From Micromonospora sp. CB01531 (GTDB lineage: Bacteria > Actinomycetota > Actinomycetes > Mycobacteriales > Micromonosporaceae), in NCBI RefSeq assembly GCF_001905095.1, contig NZ_LWLS01000138.1, positions 106,112-170,111 of the forward strand: 64,000 nt of DNA, read 5' to 3'. Below, piece after piece: positions 1 to 9,990 of this stretch. Below the pieces are notes generated by a model, which saw nothing but the letters and a program-made list of their open reading frames with translations, had not been told where the DNA came from and ran no database searches. Position 1 is the stretch's first letter; each line of letters starts with the position of its first letter. Position numbers and translations under genes: made by a program.

Positions 1-186
1 GAAGAGCTGATTCGCACCGCCCTTGCGGATCGCGGCGGCGAACTCACGCGCCGGAAGCGCGATGTGCTTCGGCTTCTCGCCGTGGCCGTACAGCACGGCG
101 GGCACCTTGCCGGCCCGGCGGGTACGACGGGCACCACCCTTGCCGAACTCGGTGCGGGGCTCGGCGCTGATCTTTACCTCGGACAC
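1..186 (-). CDS. rplY: 50S ribosomal protein L25/general stress protein Ctc (N-terminal part)
   Basis: This is the first 62 codons of an L25/Ctc-family protein, which binds 5S rRNA in the large ribosomal subunit; the rest lies outside the window. The reading SEVKISAEPRTEFGKGGARR followed by a segment with VLYGHGEKPKHI is typical of the L25 N-terminus. The start is a GTG at 186-184, seven bases after an AGGAG on the minus strand (194-198). It lies downstream of prs and glmU in the same orientation, as in many actinobacteria. Length and the C-terminal TL5-type domain cannot be judged. Confidence 0.88.
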   Translation of the reverse strand, partial: MSEVKISAEPRTEFGKGGARRTRRAGKVPAVLYGHGEKPKHIALPAREFAAAIRKGGANQLF

Positions 187-483
187 GGGGAAACTCCTGA
201 TGCTTTTCGCTGCGGCGGCTTGTCGTCTTGCGGTGCTGGGGCGAGGGGCTCGCTGGGGCTCATGCGTCTAGTCGACTGCCCGGAGCACCGCGTCGATGAC
301 GGCGCCTCCGTGCGGTGCTTTTCAGCGGCCCGCCGGGCACCCTCGCCGTGGCAACCGCACCAGTCTACCCGAGCCGTTTCCCAGCAATCCGGCAGTCCCC
401 ATATCACCGTTCAAACGGGCCCGCAGGACAACCGGCACACCGCCGGCGACCGTCCGCGACGGCCGCCGGGCGGCGGCGGTGGG

Positions 484-1464
484 TCAGCTCAGGCCACCGA
501 ACAGGGTGGTCACCGACCCGTCGTCGAAGACCTCCCGGATCGCCCGGGCCAGCAGCGGCGCGATCGACAGTACGGTGATCTTGTCGAGCTGCTTCTCCGG
601 CGGCAGCGGCAGCGTGTTGGTCACCACGACCTCGCTGATCGGGCTGTTCTTCAGCCGCTCCGTCGCCGGGTCCGACAGCAACGCGTGGGTCGAGGCGACC
701 ACGATCTCCGCCGCGCCGGACTCCTTCAGGATGTCGGCGGCCTTGGTGATCGTGCCACCCGTGTCGATCATGTCGTCGACGATCAGGCAGACCCGACCCT
801 CGACCTCACCGACCACCCGGTTCGCCACGACCTGGTTCGGCTTCAGCGGATCCCGCGTCTTGTGGATGAACGCCAGCGGGCAGCCACCCAGCCGGTCCGT
901 CCACCGCTCGGCCACCCGCACCCGGCCCGAGTCCGGCGCCACCACCGTCATCGGGCGGCCCGCGTACTTGTGCTCCACGTACTCGGCCAGCACGTCCATC
1001 GCGAACAGGTGGTCCACCGGACCGTCGAAGAAGCCCTGAATCTGCGCGGTGTGCAGGTCGACCGTCAGGATCCGGTTCGCACCCGCGGTCTTCAGCAGGT
1101 CGGCCACCAGCCGCGCCGAGATCGGCTCCCGGCCCCGGTGCTTCTTGTCCTGACGCGAGTACGGGTAGTACGGCAGCACCACCGTGATCCGCTTCGCCGA
1201 ACCGCGCTTCAGCGCGTCCACCATGATCAGGGTCTCCATGACCCAGGTGTTGACCCCGTGCGTCACGGACTGCACCACGAAGGCGTCCGAACCACGCACC
1301 GAGTCCTTGTACCGTACGAAGAGCTCACCGTTGGCGAACTCGTACGAGTCGGTGGGCGTCGGCGCGACGCCGAGCACCTCACCGATCTCCTTGGCCAGCT
1401 CCGGAAAGCCACGTCCGGAGAAGAGCATCAGGCTCTTGCGGTTTTCGGCGACGATGCTGCCCAT
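484..1464 (-). CDS. prs: Ribose-phosphate pyrophosphokinase
   Basis: It makes PRPP from ribose 5-phosphate and ATP, feeding purine, pyrimidine, histidine, tryptophan and NAD synthesis in the cytosol. The 326-residue length is normal. Visible family signatures are the DLHTAQIQGFFDGPVDHL segment near residue 150 and the PRPP-binding loop CLIVDDMIDTGGTI near residue 240. The start is an ATG at 1464 with GGGAG some 12 bases upstream. It follows glmU by about 50 bp on the same strand, so co-transcription is likely. The 297 bp between its stop and rplY hold GC-rich dyads but no gene I can support. Confidence 0.97.
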   Translation of the reverse strand: MGSIVAENRKSLMLFSGRGFPELAKEIGEVLGVAPTPTDSYEFANGELFVRYKDSVRGSDAFVVQSVTHGVNTWVMETLIMVDALKRGSAKRITVVLPYYPYSRQDKKHRGREPISARLVADLLKTAGANRILTVDLHTAQIQGFFDGPVDHLFAMDVLAEYVEHKYAGRPMTVVAPDSGRVRVAERWTDRLGGCPLAFIHKTRDPLKPNQVVANRVVGEVEGRVCLIVDDMIDTGGTITKAADILKESGAAEIVVASTHALLSDPATERLKNSPISEVVVTNTLPLPPEKQLDKITVLSIAPLLARAIREVFDDGSVTTLFGGLS

Positions 1465-1517
1465 GGGCCCGTCTGCTCCCGTGTGTCGGTGGTTCCCGGC
1501 GGCGGTGGAGCCGGGGA

Positions 1518-3044
1518 CTATTCGGTTGCAGTATCCCCCGCGTTAACCGGTCCTCCCACGGTCTCCGGCCCCTCGTGGATTGGCTCACCTTCCCTTGCGG
1601 GCGAGGCCGCACCCGACGCATGCTCACGGGCCCGCTGCGCCGCCTCCGCGGCCGCCGTACCAGCGCGCTTGCGCAGCACCCAGCCCTCCACGTTGCGCTG
1701 CTGGCCCCGGGCCACCGCCATCGCGCCCGGCGGCACGTCCGCAATGATCACCGAGCCCGCCGCCGTGTACGCACCGTCACCCACCCGTACCGGCGCGACG
1801 AACATGTTGTCCGCCCCGGTACGCGCGTGACTGCCGATCGTCGTGTGGTGCTTGCGTACCCCGTCGTAGTTCACGAAGACCGACGCCGCGCCGATGTTGC
1901 AGTGCTCGCCGATCGTCGCGTCCCCCACGTACGTCAGGTGCGGCACCTTGGAACCCTCGCCGATCGTGGCCTTCTTGGTCTCCACGAACGTGCCGACCTT
2001 CGCCTTGCGGGCCAGCCGCGACTGCGGCCGCAGGTACGCGTACGGCCCGACGCTGGCCTGCGGGCCGACCTCGGCACCCACCGCGTGGCTGCGCACCACG
2101 CTCGCGCCCGCGCCGACCGTGGTGTCGACCAGCGTCGTGTCCGGGCCGACCAGCGCACCCGTCCCGACCACCGTCGCACCCTGGAGCTGGGTGTTCTGGT
2201 CGATCACCGCGTCCCGCTCGACGGTCACCGTCACGTCGATCCAGGTGGTGTGCGGGTCGAGGATGCTCACCCCGGTGCGCATCCAGCCCTCGTTCACCCG
2301 GTCCCGCAGCAGCCGGCGCAGCCCGGCCAGCTCGACCCGGTCGTTGCAGCCCAGCGTCTCCACATGGTCGGGGGCGCAGTGCACCGCCACCGGCTCCCCG
2401 GCGTCGCGCAGCAGCCCGAAGACGTCGGTCAGGTACTCCTCGCCCTGGTCGTTGTCGGTGGAGAGCTTGCCCAGCGCCTCCCGCAGCCGCGCCACGTCGA
2501 ACGCGTAGATGCCGGCGTTGATCTCCCGCAGCCCGCGCTGCTCCGCGGTGGCGTCACGCTCCTCGACGATCTGCTCCAGCCGCCCCTCGACGTCCCGCAC
2601 GATCCGGCCCAGGCCGGTCGGGTCGGGCACCTCGGCGGCGAGCACGGTCGCCGCCGCGCCAGCGCTCTCGTGCGCCTCGACCAGGGCCGCCACGGTCTCC
2701 GGCCGCAGCAGCGGCACGTCGCCGTTGATGACCACGACCGTGCCGGTGGCCTCGGCGACGGCGTCCAGCGCGATGCGTACCGCGTGGCCGGTGCCGAGCT
2801 GCCGCTCCTGGAGCACCGGGGTGGTTTCCGGGGCGATCTCGGCCAGGTGCGCTCGGACCTGCTCGGCACCGTGCCCGACCACCACCACCGTGCGATCCGC
2901 GTGCAGCGGCTCGGCCGCCGCCAGCACGTGTCCGAGGAGGGTACGACCGAGCAGCGGGTGCAGCACCTTGGGCAGGGCCGACTTCATCCGCTTGCCCTCA
3001 CCGGCGGCGAGCACGACAACGGTGCGGAGGCGGGGCTGGGACAC
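1518..3044 (-). CDS. glmU: Bifunctional UDP-N-acetylglucosamine pyrophosphorylase/glucosamine-1-phosphate N-acetyltransferase
   Basis: It acetylates glucosamine 1-phosphate and then uridylylates it to UDP-GlcNAc, the precursor of peptidoglycan. The N-terminal nucleotidyltransferase domain shows VVLAAGEGKRMKS near residue 12 and a GTGHAVRIAL segment. The C-terminal half is a left-handed beta-helix acetyltransferase with hexapeptide repeats, KVGTFVETKKATIGEGSKV and a HLTYVGDATIGEHCNIGA region. I start at the GTG at 3044 (SQPRLRTVVVL), because GGGAG sits about 8 bases upstream and the longer frame to 3125 has no family-like residues. The tail after about residue 460 is low-complexity, as is common in actinobacterial GlmU. 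Confidence 0.96.
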   Translation of the reverse strand: MSQPRLRTVVVLAAGEGKRMKSALPKVLHPLLGRTLLGHVLAAAEPLHADRTVVVVGHGAEQVRAHLAEIAPETTPVLQERQLGTGHAVRIALDAVAEATGTVVVINGDVPLLRPETVAALVEAHESAGAAATVLAAEVPDPTGLGRIVRDVEGRLEQIVEERDATAEQRGLREINAGIYAFDVARLREALGKLSTDNDQGEEYLTDVFGLLRDAGEPVAVHCAPDHVETLGCNDRVELAGLRRLLRDRVNEGWMRTGVSILDPHTTWIDVTVTVERDAVIDQNTQLQGATVVGTGALVGPDTTLVDTTVGAGASVVRSHAVGAEVGPQASVGPYAYLRPQSRLARKAKVGTFVETKKATIGEGSKVPHLTYVGDATIGEHCNIGAASVFVNYDGVRKHHTTIGSHARTGADNMFVAPVRVGDGAYTAAGSVIIADVPPGAMAVARGQQRNVEGWVLRKRAGTAAAEAAQRAREHASGAASPAREGEPIHEGPETVGGPVNAGDTATE

Positions 3045-3147
3045 GACGTGGCTCCCGTCGGGACGGCGACAGTCTCGCGGCCATGCTAACCAGACCGCGT
3101 CGGAGGCTGTCGAATACCCCGACAAGGGGCATCCGCACCAGAAACGG

Positions 3148-3219
3148 CTCGGCCGCCAGGGTTCGAACCTGAAACACGGGTACCAAAGACCCGGGTGTTG
3201 CCAATTACACCACGGCCGA
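3148..3219 (-). tRNA. tRNA-Gln (anticodon UUG)
   Basis: On the minus strand a full cloverleaf folds. The acceptor TCGGCCG (3219-3213) pairs perfectly with CGGCCGA. The D arm contains GTGTAATTGGCAACAC. The anticodon stem CGGGT/ACCCG encloses the loop CTTTGGT, giving anticodon UUG. The T arm is TCAGG-TTCGAAC-CCTGG. The discriminator is G at 3148 and no CCA is encoded. It sits just upstream of glmU. Confidence 0.96.
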
Positions 3220-3234
3220 AGGATCGTTCACAGC

Positions 3235-3863
3235 TTAGCGCCTGGTGTCCGGTCCCAGGTTGCCCACACCGGGCTGCGGACCGGCCACGAGGCCCTCCAC
3301 CACGCCGGCGATCCAGAGATACAGCTCTCGGGACCTCGGCACACGCACCACCAGACAACCTCGGTAGTCCTCACCGACGTTGGTCCGCGACGTCGTAGGA
3401 TTGTGCCGCTTCAACGTCGGACGCTGGATGTTTCCCGCAGGTCCGGCGCCCCGGCCCACTTGGCCGCCAGGCCGCGCGCTTCGCGTTCCGCGTCCTCGCG
3501 TCGCTCTCGCTGACCTGCACGGCTGAGCACTCGGCGCGCGTCAGCGGCCTGTTGCCGCTCGGCGGCAACCTCGGACGATGAGTCGAGCGGAAGATGTCTG
3601 ACCCACTCGTAGGCGGTCGACTTGGCGACCGTCAGCCGCTCCGCGATCTCGTTGACCGTGTGGCCGTCGGCCCGCAGCCGCAGCGCCGTCGCATGTAGGT
3701 CGTCCTTGGCATTTCGACGTCGGAGAGATGCAGGTGGCGGAACATCCCGCAACATCGCTTGCACTCGGACCCGACCGAGGCCCAGACGTGAGCAGATCTG
3801 ACGGATCGACAGCTGCTCCACGGCACGGAGACGACGGACCTCTGCGGCCAGGGAGTCAGTCAT
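3235..3863 (-). pseudogene. Truncated, frameshifted paralog of the HTH/LAGLIDADG-like gene at 3917-4768
   Basis: The first frame (3863-3411) reads MTDSLAAEVRRL and two helix-turn-helix stretches (EQLSIRQICSRLGLGRVRV; VNEIAERLTVAKSTAYEWV), closely matching the intact neighbour, then runs into a stop. A second frame (about 3459-3235) carries the neighbour's C-terminal motif: RPTLKRHN, DDYRGCLVV-type residues and SRELYLWIAGVVEGL. About 100 middle residues are missing between the two parts, and the parts are out of frame, so an internal deletion broke the gene. The start at 3863 has a TAGCCT box 7 bases upstream, also present before the intact copy. Confidence 0.8.
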
Positions 3864-3916
3864 GTTCGGCAGGCTAGAACAGCCGTACGACGAAACTCGC
3901 ACGTGGCAGAGGATCC

Positions 3917-4768
3917 TCAATCGCTCGTCGACTCGTTGCGCGTGGCGGCGAAGAGTTCGGCAACCAGTCCTTCGATCCGCCAGTACAGCTCGCGGCTGCC
4001 CGGCACATTGATCACCAGACAGCCGTGGTAGTCGTCACCCGTGTTCCACCGTAACGTGACGATCCGGTGCCGTTTGATGGTCGAACGCTTGATGCGGTCG
4101 GCGGGAAGCCCGAGTCTCTCCATCCACCATCGGACCGCCGCCGCAGCGTCGGCCGATTCATGGATGCTCACCCGGTAGGTCGGCACTCCCCGATCGATCC
4201 CGCACGCTGCCAAAAGACGCAGGAAGGGCGCGATGATGCCGGGATCGCTGTTGATGAACTGGAGGTGGTCGTCCCGCCGCCAAGGGCTTCGACTTGGTGT
4301 CCTCACACCAGTAGATCGCCGCCCCAAGGAGCAAAGGTCCCGTTCATCAAGTGTGCCGACCGCCGCCGCCCCGCGCGACTGCTCGGCCGCCTGCGCGGCG
4401 TCGCGCGCCTCGCGGTGCGCCGACCACCGGGCGTCGGTCATCAGCTTCGACCGGGCCCGCCGCCGCTGCGCCGCCGCGTCGTCCGGATCCAACGGCAGGT
4501 GCTTCACCCACTGGTACGCGGTCGATTTCGCCACGCCGAGCTGCTGCGCGATCTCGTTGACCGATCGCCCGCCGGCGCGCAGCCGAACCGCCTCGGCCCG
4601 CAGCGCGTCCTTGGCGTTCGGGCGCCGGGTCCACTCAGGCGGCGGAACGCCACGCAGCAACGCGGACGCCCGGTCGCGGCCGATACCCAGGCGGGCGCAT
4701 ATCGCACGGACGGAGAGCTGCTCCTCGACGCGCAGGCGGCGCGCCTCGTCGGCGAGCGGATCGGTCAC
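3917..4768 (-). CDS. HTH protein with degenerate LAGLIDADG-like C-terminal domain
   Basis: Function is unknown. The N-terminal third has two helix-turn-helix-like units (EEQLSVRAICARLGIGRDRA, then VNEIAQQLGVAKSTAYQWV near residue 75). The C-terminal part (HLQFINSDPGIIAPFLRLL, CGIDRG, VHIHES-like RVSIHESADAAA, TIKRHR, YHGCLVINVPGSRELYWRI) matches an actinobacterial family that I recall as homing-endonuclease-like. Residues about 148-160 (RRSTGVRTPSRSP) do not fit. In another frame the same DNA reads GAAIYWCEDTKSKP, which does, so two compensating 1-bp indels are suspected near 4282 and 4322-4325. The start is GTG at 4768 with TAGCCT 6 bases upstream and no Shine-Dalgarno, consistent with a leaderless mRNA. 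Confidence 0.7.
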   Translation of the reverse strand: MTDPLADEARRLRVEEQLSVRAICARLGIGRDRASALLRGVPPPEWTRRPNAKDALRAEAVRLRAGGRSVNEIAQQLGVAKSTAYQWVKHLPLDPDDAAAQRRRARSKLMTDARWSAHREARDAAQAAEQSRGAAAVGTLDERDLCSLGRRSTGVRTPSRSPWRRDDHLQFINSDPGIIAPFLRLLAACGIDRGVPTYRVSIHESADAAAAVRWWMERLGLPADRIKRSTIKRHRIVTLRWNTGDDYHGCLVINVPGSRELYWRIEGLVAELFAATRNESTSD

Positions 4769-4889
4769 GGTCGCAGGCTAGAACGCGCGTACGACAAGGA
4801 AGTCCATTCACAGACGGAACTGTCCACTGCGATCTAGGCCGCCGCTGGTTACGGTGACGTAGGCGTAGCCCGTTCCGCTGGGAGGTGCC

Positions 4890-5870
4890 ATGTCGACCGC
4901 CCTGACCGGCCCGGAGACCGGGCCCAAGCCGCTGACCCAGGGCCACCAGTCCCGGGGCATCCTGATCGCCCTCTGGGCCTTCGTGGTCATACCGTTCCTC
5001 GCTCTGCTCGCCGCCGTGCCGATGGCCTGGGGCGGCTGGCTGGGCTGGAGCGACGTGCTCGTGGCCGGCTTCTGGTACATGCTGTCCGGACTCGGCGTCA
5101 CCGTCGGCTACCACCGCTACTTCACCCACGGCTCGTTCAAGGCGAAGCCGTGGGTGCGGACGGCACTCGCGGTGGCGGGTTCGTTCGCCGTGCAGGGCGA
5201 GGTCATCCAGTGGGTGGCCGACCACCGCCGGCACCACGCCTTCTCGGATCTGGAGGGCGATCCGCACTCGCCGTGGCGGTTCGGGGAGAGCGTCGGAGGG
5301 CTGGCCCGGGGGCTGTTCCACGCGCACGTGGGCTGGCTGTTCAACCGGGAGTTGTCCAACCGAGAGCGGTTCGCCCCGGACCTGCTCGCCGATCCGGCCA
5401 CCCGCCGCGTCGACCGGCTGTTCCCGGTGCTGGTGGCGGTCTCGCTGCTCGGGCCGGCGGCGATGGGCGGGCTGCTCACCTGGTCGTGGCAGGGCGCGTT
5501 GACCGCGCTCTTCTGGGGCGGGCTGGTCCGGATCGCGCTGCTGCATCACGTCACCTGGGCGATCAACTCGGTCTGCCACGTCTACGGGGAGCGCCCGTTC
5601 GCGATGCGGCAGGGTGACCGGGCGGCGAACTTCTGGCCGCTGGCGCTGCTGTCGTTCGGGGAGAGCTGGCACAACCTGCACCACGCCGATCCGACCAGCG
5701 CGCGGCACGGGGTGCTGCGGGGTCAACTCGACCCGTCGGCGCGGGCGATCTGGCTGCTGGAGAAGGCCGGGGTCGTCTGGGCGGTGCGGTGGCCGAAGCC
5801 GGAGCGGATCACGGCGAAGCTGGTGGAGCCGGAGCGGATCCGGGCCCGGTCGGCGGGGCGCGAACGATAA
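4890..5870 (+). CDS. Membrane acyl-CoA/fatty-acid desaturase
   Basis: This is a di-iron membrane desaturase, probably of the delta-9 stearoyl-CoA type, introducing a double bond into acyl chains to tune membrane fluidity. All three histidine clusters are present: HRYFTH (about residue 76), HRRHH (about 112) and HNLHH (about 258). Hydrophobic segments lie at about 28-70 and 175-215. The 326-residue length is normal. The start ATG at 4890 follows GGGAGG by a few bases. It stands alone, with a TetR regulator starting 120 bp downstream in the same direction that could control it, although nothing in the sequence proves that link. Confidence 0.93.
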   Translation: MSTALTGPETGPKPLTQGHQSRGILIALWAFVVIPFLALLAAVPMAWGGWLGWSDVLVAGFWYMLSGLGVTVGYHRYFTHGSFKAKPWVRTALAVAGSFAVQGEVIQWVADHRRHHAFSDLEGDPHSPWRFGESVGGLARGLFHAHVGWLFNRELSNRERFAPDLLADPATRRVDRLFPVLVAVSLLGPAAMGGLLTWSWQGALTALFWGGLVRIALLHHVTWAINSVCHVYGERPFAMRQGDRAANFWPLALLSFGESWHNLHHADPTSARHGVLRGQLDPSARAIWLLEKAGVVWAVRWPKPERITAKLVEPERIRARSAGRER

Positions 5871-5993
5871 CCGGTCGGTCGGGCGCGTGGCGGCCTGGCA
5901 GGATGGCCGGATGACCGACCTTCAGCGCCGCCGACCGGCTGGCCGGATCCGCAGCGGCCGCGACGCCGGGCCGCGGGTCCGCGGGGGGACGAC

Positions 5994-6734
5994 ATGAGCG
6001 CGCAACTTCCCCGCCAGGGCGGCACCGAGCGCCGGCGAGGTGACGAGATGACCGAGGTTCCCGGCAAGGACGCCGGCGCCGCCCGGCGGCGGGCGGTGCC
6101 GGCGGCGAAGTCGTCGTCCCGGGTACGGATGTCCGCGACGCAGCGCCGCGAGCAGTTGATCTCGATCGCGCGGCAGATTTTCGCGGAGCGCGGTTTCGAC
6201 GCCACCTCGATCGAGGAGGTGGCCGCCCGGGCCAAGGTCTCCAAGCCGGTGGTCTACGAGCATTTCGGCGGCAAGGAGGGGCTGTACGCGGTGGTGGTGG
6301 ACCGGGAGGTCCGCTCGCTGCTGGACCGGATCACCACGGCGTTGACCGCGGGGCATCCGCGGGAGTTGCTGGAGCAGGCGGCGTTGACGCTGCTGACGTA
6401 CATCGAGGAGGAGACCAGCGGCTTCCGGGTGCTGGTCCGGGAGTCGCCGCTGATGTCGGCGACGGGCAACTTCAGCAGCGTGATGAACGACGTCGCGCAT
6501 CAGGTGGAGCACATCCTGGGGGCGGAGTTCTCCAGCCGGGGGTACGACCCGAAGCTGGCCGAGTTGTACTCGCAGGCGCTGGTGGGGATGGTGGCGTTGA
6601 CCGGCCGCTGGTGGTTGGAGGTGCGCAAGCCGCGCAAGGAGACGGTGGCGGCGCATCTGGTGAACCTGGCCTGGAACGGCCTGTCGCATCTGGAGGCGAA
6701 GCCCGGTCTGATCACGTCCCGCAAGCCGGGTTGA
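5994..6734 (+). CDS. TetR family transcriptional regulator
   Basis: The DNA-binding part is clear (residues about 45-95): RREQLISIARQIFAERGF, then SIEEVAARAKVSKPVVYEHF, the classic TetR helix-turn-helix. The C-terminal ligand domain is helical and ends in LITSRKPG. Two starts are possible: ATG at 5994 (preceded by GGGGGGA) or ATG at 6048 (preceded by GAGGTG). The N-terminal 40 residues are basic and low in structure either way. It lies between a desaturase and, on the other strand, DUF4383 membrane genes. The ligand is unknown; lipid-related control of the desaturase is only a guess. Confidence 0.9.
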   Translation: MSAQLPRQGGTERRRGDEMTEVPGKDAGAARRRAVPAAKSSSRVRMSATQRREQLISIARQIFAERGFDATSIEEVAARAKVSKPVVYEHFGGKEGLYAVVVDREVRSLLDRITTALTAGHPRELLEQAALTLLTYIEEETSGFRVLVRESPLMSATGNFSSVMNDVAHQVEHILGAEFSSRGYDPKLAELYSQALVGMVALTGRWWLEVRKPRKETVAAHLVNLAWNGLSHLEAKPGLITSRKPG

Positions 6735-6746
6735 GCCGGCTGCGGG

Positions 6747-7220
6747 TCAGTGGTTGCCCTCTGCGACCGCGTGGCGGCGGCGGCGCATCTCCGCCTCGGC
6801 GTGCTCCGGCGGGCCGATCTTGTCGTAGAGGCCGGTGGCGAGCAGGATCAGCCCGAACAGCATCGACACGACGACGGTCGACATCGAGAAGTTGAGGATG
6901 TTCGCCGTGGTCTGCAGCACGGACATCATCGCGATGCTGGTGACCAGGAAGACCACCCCGGCGGTCAGATTCATGTAGTGGCCAAGGTTGGTGCGGCGGG
7001 ACGCTCCGATCAGGAGGAAGGCGCCGAACAGCACCGACACGATCGAGAACGCGAGGTTGGTCCGGAGTCCGAGCGCCCAGTGGCTGCCGCGGGCGAAGAG
7101 CGACTCACCCGCGGTCAGGAAGACGCCGTACACGCCGAAGACCAGGATGTACAGCCCGATGATCCCGGAGAGGACCCGGTAGAGCGGCCGGGCGGGATGG
7201 TTCACCGGTAGGTGCGGCAT
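6747..7220 (-). CDS. DUF4383 four-helix membrane protein
   Basis: This is a small integral membrane protein of unknown function in the DUF4383 family. It begins MPHLPVNHPARPLYRVLSG; the NHPAR-P-YR start is shared with its neighbour at 7334-7789. Four hydrophobic helices follow (about 17-40, 55-75, 85-105, 115-135), with the conserved-looking TANILNFSMSTVVV. The ATG at 7220 has GGAGG upstream on the minus strand, so the longer frame to 7256 is not used. The two DUF4383 genes are tandem paralogs in the same direction, separated by a terminator. Confidence 0.85.
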   Translation of the reverse strand: MPHLPVNHPARPLYRVLSGIIGLYILVFGVYGVFLTAGESLFARGSHWALGLRTNLAFSIVSVLFGAFLLIGASRRTNLGHYMNLTAGVVFLVTSIAMMSVLQTTANILNFSMSTVVVSMLFGLILLATGLYDKIGPPEHAEAEMRRRRHAVAEGNH

Positions 7221-7295
7221 GGGGATCCTCCAGCCAAGGTGACCGATTTCCGGCAATTGTCACCCGCACCGTTCGACCCCGTCCCCGGAAACGCA

Positions 7296-7321
7296 AAAGG
7301 CCCGGCCGAGGCCGGGCCTTT
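7296..7321 (-). terminator. Rho-independent terminator after the DUF4383 gene at 7334-7789
   Basis: A perfect 11-bp stem AAAGGCCCGGC/GCCGGGCCTTT encloses CGAG, with a T-rich stretch after it on the minus strand. It lies 12 bp past the stop of the upstream DUF4383 gene and before the start of the second, so the two are probably separate transcripts. Confidence 0.85.
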
Positions 7322-7333
7322 CCACAGGTGGGC

Positions 7334-7789
7334 TCAGAGCACGAGCCGAGCCTTCTCGAAGGCCTCCCGCTCCTCGTCGGTGCCGACCTTGCCGTACATG
7401 CCGGCCATCAGCAGCACCAGGGCGAGGGCCAGCACCACGATGACCGTGGCGACGCTGAAGTTGAGGATGTTCGCGTCGGTGCGCAGGAACGCCAGTGCGG
7501 CCAGGCCGAGGGCCATCAGGGCGTACGACAGCCACTGGTTGATCACCACGTCAAGGTTCCGGCCGATCACGGTGCCGAGCAGGATCAGGGCGCCGACGAT
7601 GATCGAAACGAGCGAGAAGCCGAGGTTGGTGCCCTGGCCGAGGACCGTGGTGTCGTCCTGGGCGAGGAAGTCGTTGCCGAGGCTGACGATGACGCCGAGC
7701 ACGCCGAAGACGACGAAGTACAGACCAACGAGCCCGCCGATCGCCCGGTAGATCGGCCGCGCGGGGTGGTTGACGGGGGTGTGGGCCAT
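7334..7789 (-). CDS. DUF4383 membrane protein, paralog of 6747-7220
   Basis: Like its neighbour it begins with an NHPARP-YR motif (MAHTPVNHPARPIYRAIGG) and has four hydrophobic helices, including TDANILNFSVATVIVVLALA. Function is unknown. I place the start at the ATG at 7789, where the family motif begins and a purine-rich GGAGA lies upstream; the longer frame to 7870 has no conserved residues. The pair probably arose by tandem duplication. A terminator follows the stop at 7296-7321. Confidence 0.85.
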   Translation of the reverse strand: MAHTPVNHPARPIYRAIGGLVGLYFVVFGVLGVIVSLGNDFLAQDDTTVLGQGTNLGFSLVSIIVGALILLGTVIGRNLDVVINQWLSYALMALGLAALAFLRTDANILNFSVATVIVVLALALVLLMAGMYGKVGTDEEREAFEKARLVL

Positions 7790-7881
7790 CTCTGCGTCTC
7801 CAAGACCGTTCGGATGAGGGGTCGGGGTGATTGTCCCGCACGGCGAACTGTGACGCCGCACACCCCCCACCCGTGTCGAGG

Positions 7882-9681
<1,800 letters not shown>

Positions 9682-9930
9682 TTCCCCACCTTTCATGATC
9701 AAGGCGTCCCGGTGCGGGCGGGCACCTTGGGACGCCTGGCCCCTCAGGGTACGCGGGTCCGCCCGATGGACGTCAGGCCCCGACGCGGGTCAACGACCGC
9801 TGCCGCCCGGTTTGTTCCGGCCGCCGGTTGGTCCGCGCGCGAGGTCGCCGGCCCGGCGGCGTCCGGGCCGCCGGGACACCGCCACATCGGCGACGCCAAG
9901 CCGACTTGCCCGACCGAACGGGCCGGACCT

Positions 9931-9974
9931 GGCCAGGTCGGGTCGGGCCAGGTCGGGTCGGGCCAGGTCGGGTC
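9931..9974. repeat. Three tandem 15-bp repeats in the spacer before ispE
   Basis: The unit GGCCAGGTCGGGTCG occurs at 9931-9945 and 9946-9960, and a third copy at 9961-9974 lacks the last base. It lies in the roughly 290-bp gap between the ABC-F gene and ispE, where I see no gene. Each copy can partly pair with the GGCCGGACC stretch just before it. Confidence 0.85.
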
Positions 9975-9990
9975 AGAACGCCCGGCAGAC

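Noticed and set aside
64..1830. A 588-residue plus-strand frame opposite prs and glmU
   Set aside because: It is antisense to two clear housekeeping genes, Arg/His/Pro-rich, and has no family residues; long shadow frames are normal at this GC content.
3248..3570. Separate small genes at 3235-3459 and 3371-3568 on the minus strand
   Set aside because: They are pieces or other frames of the broken HTH paralog, not independent genes.
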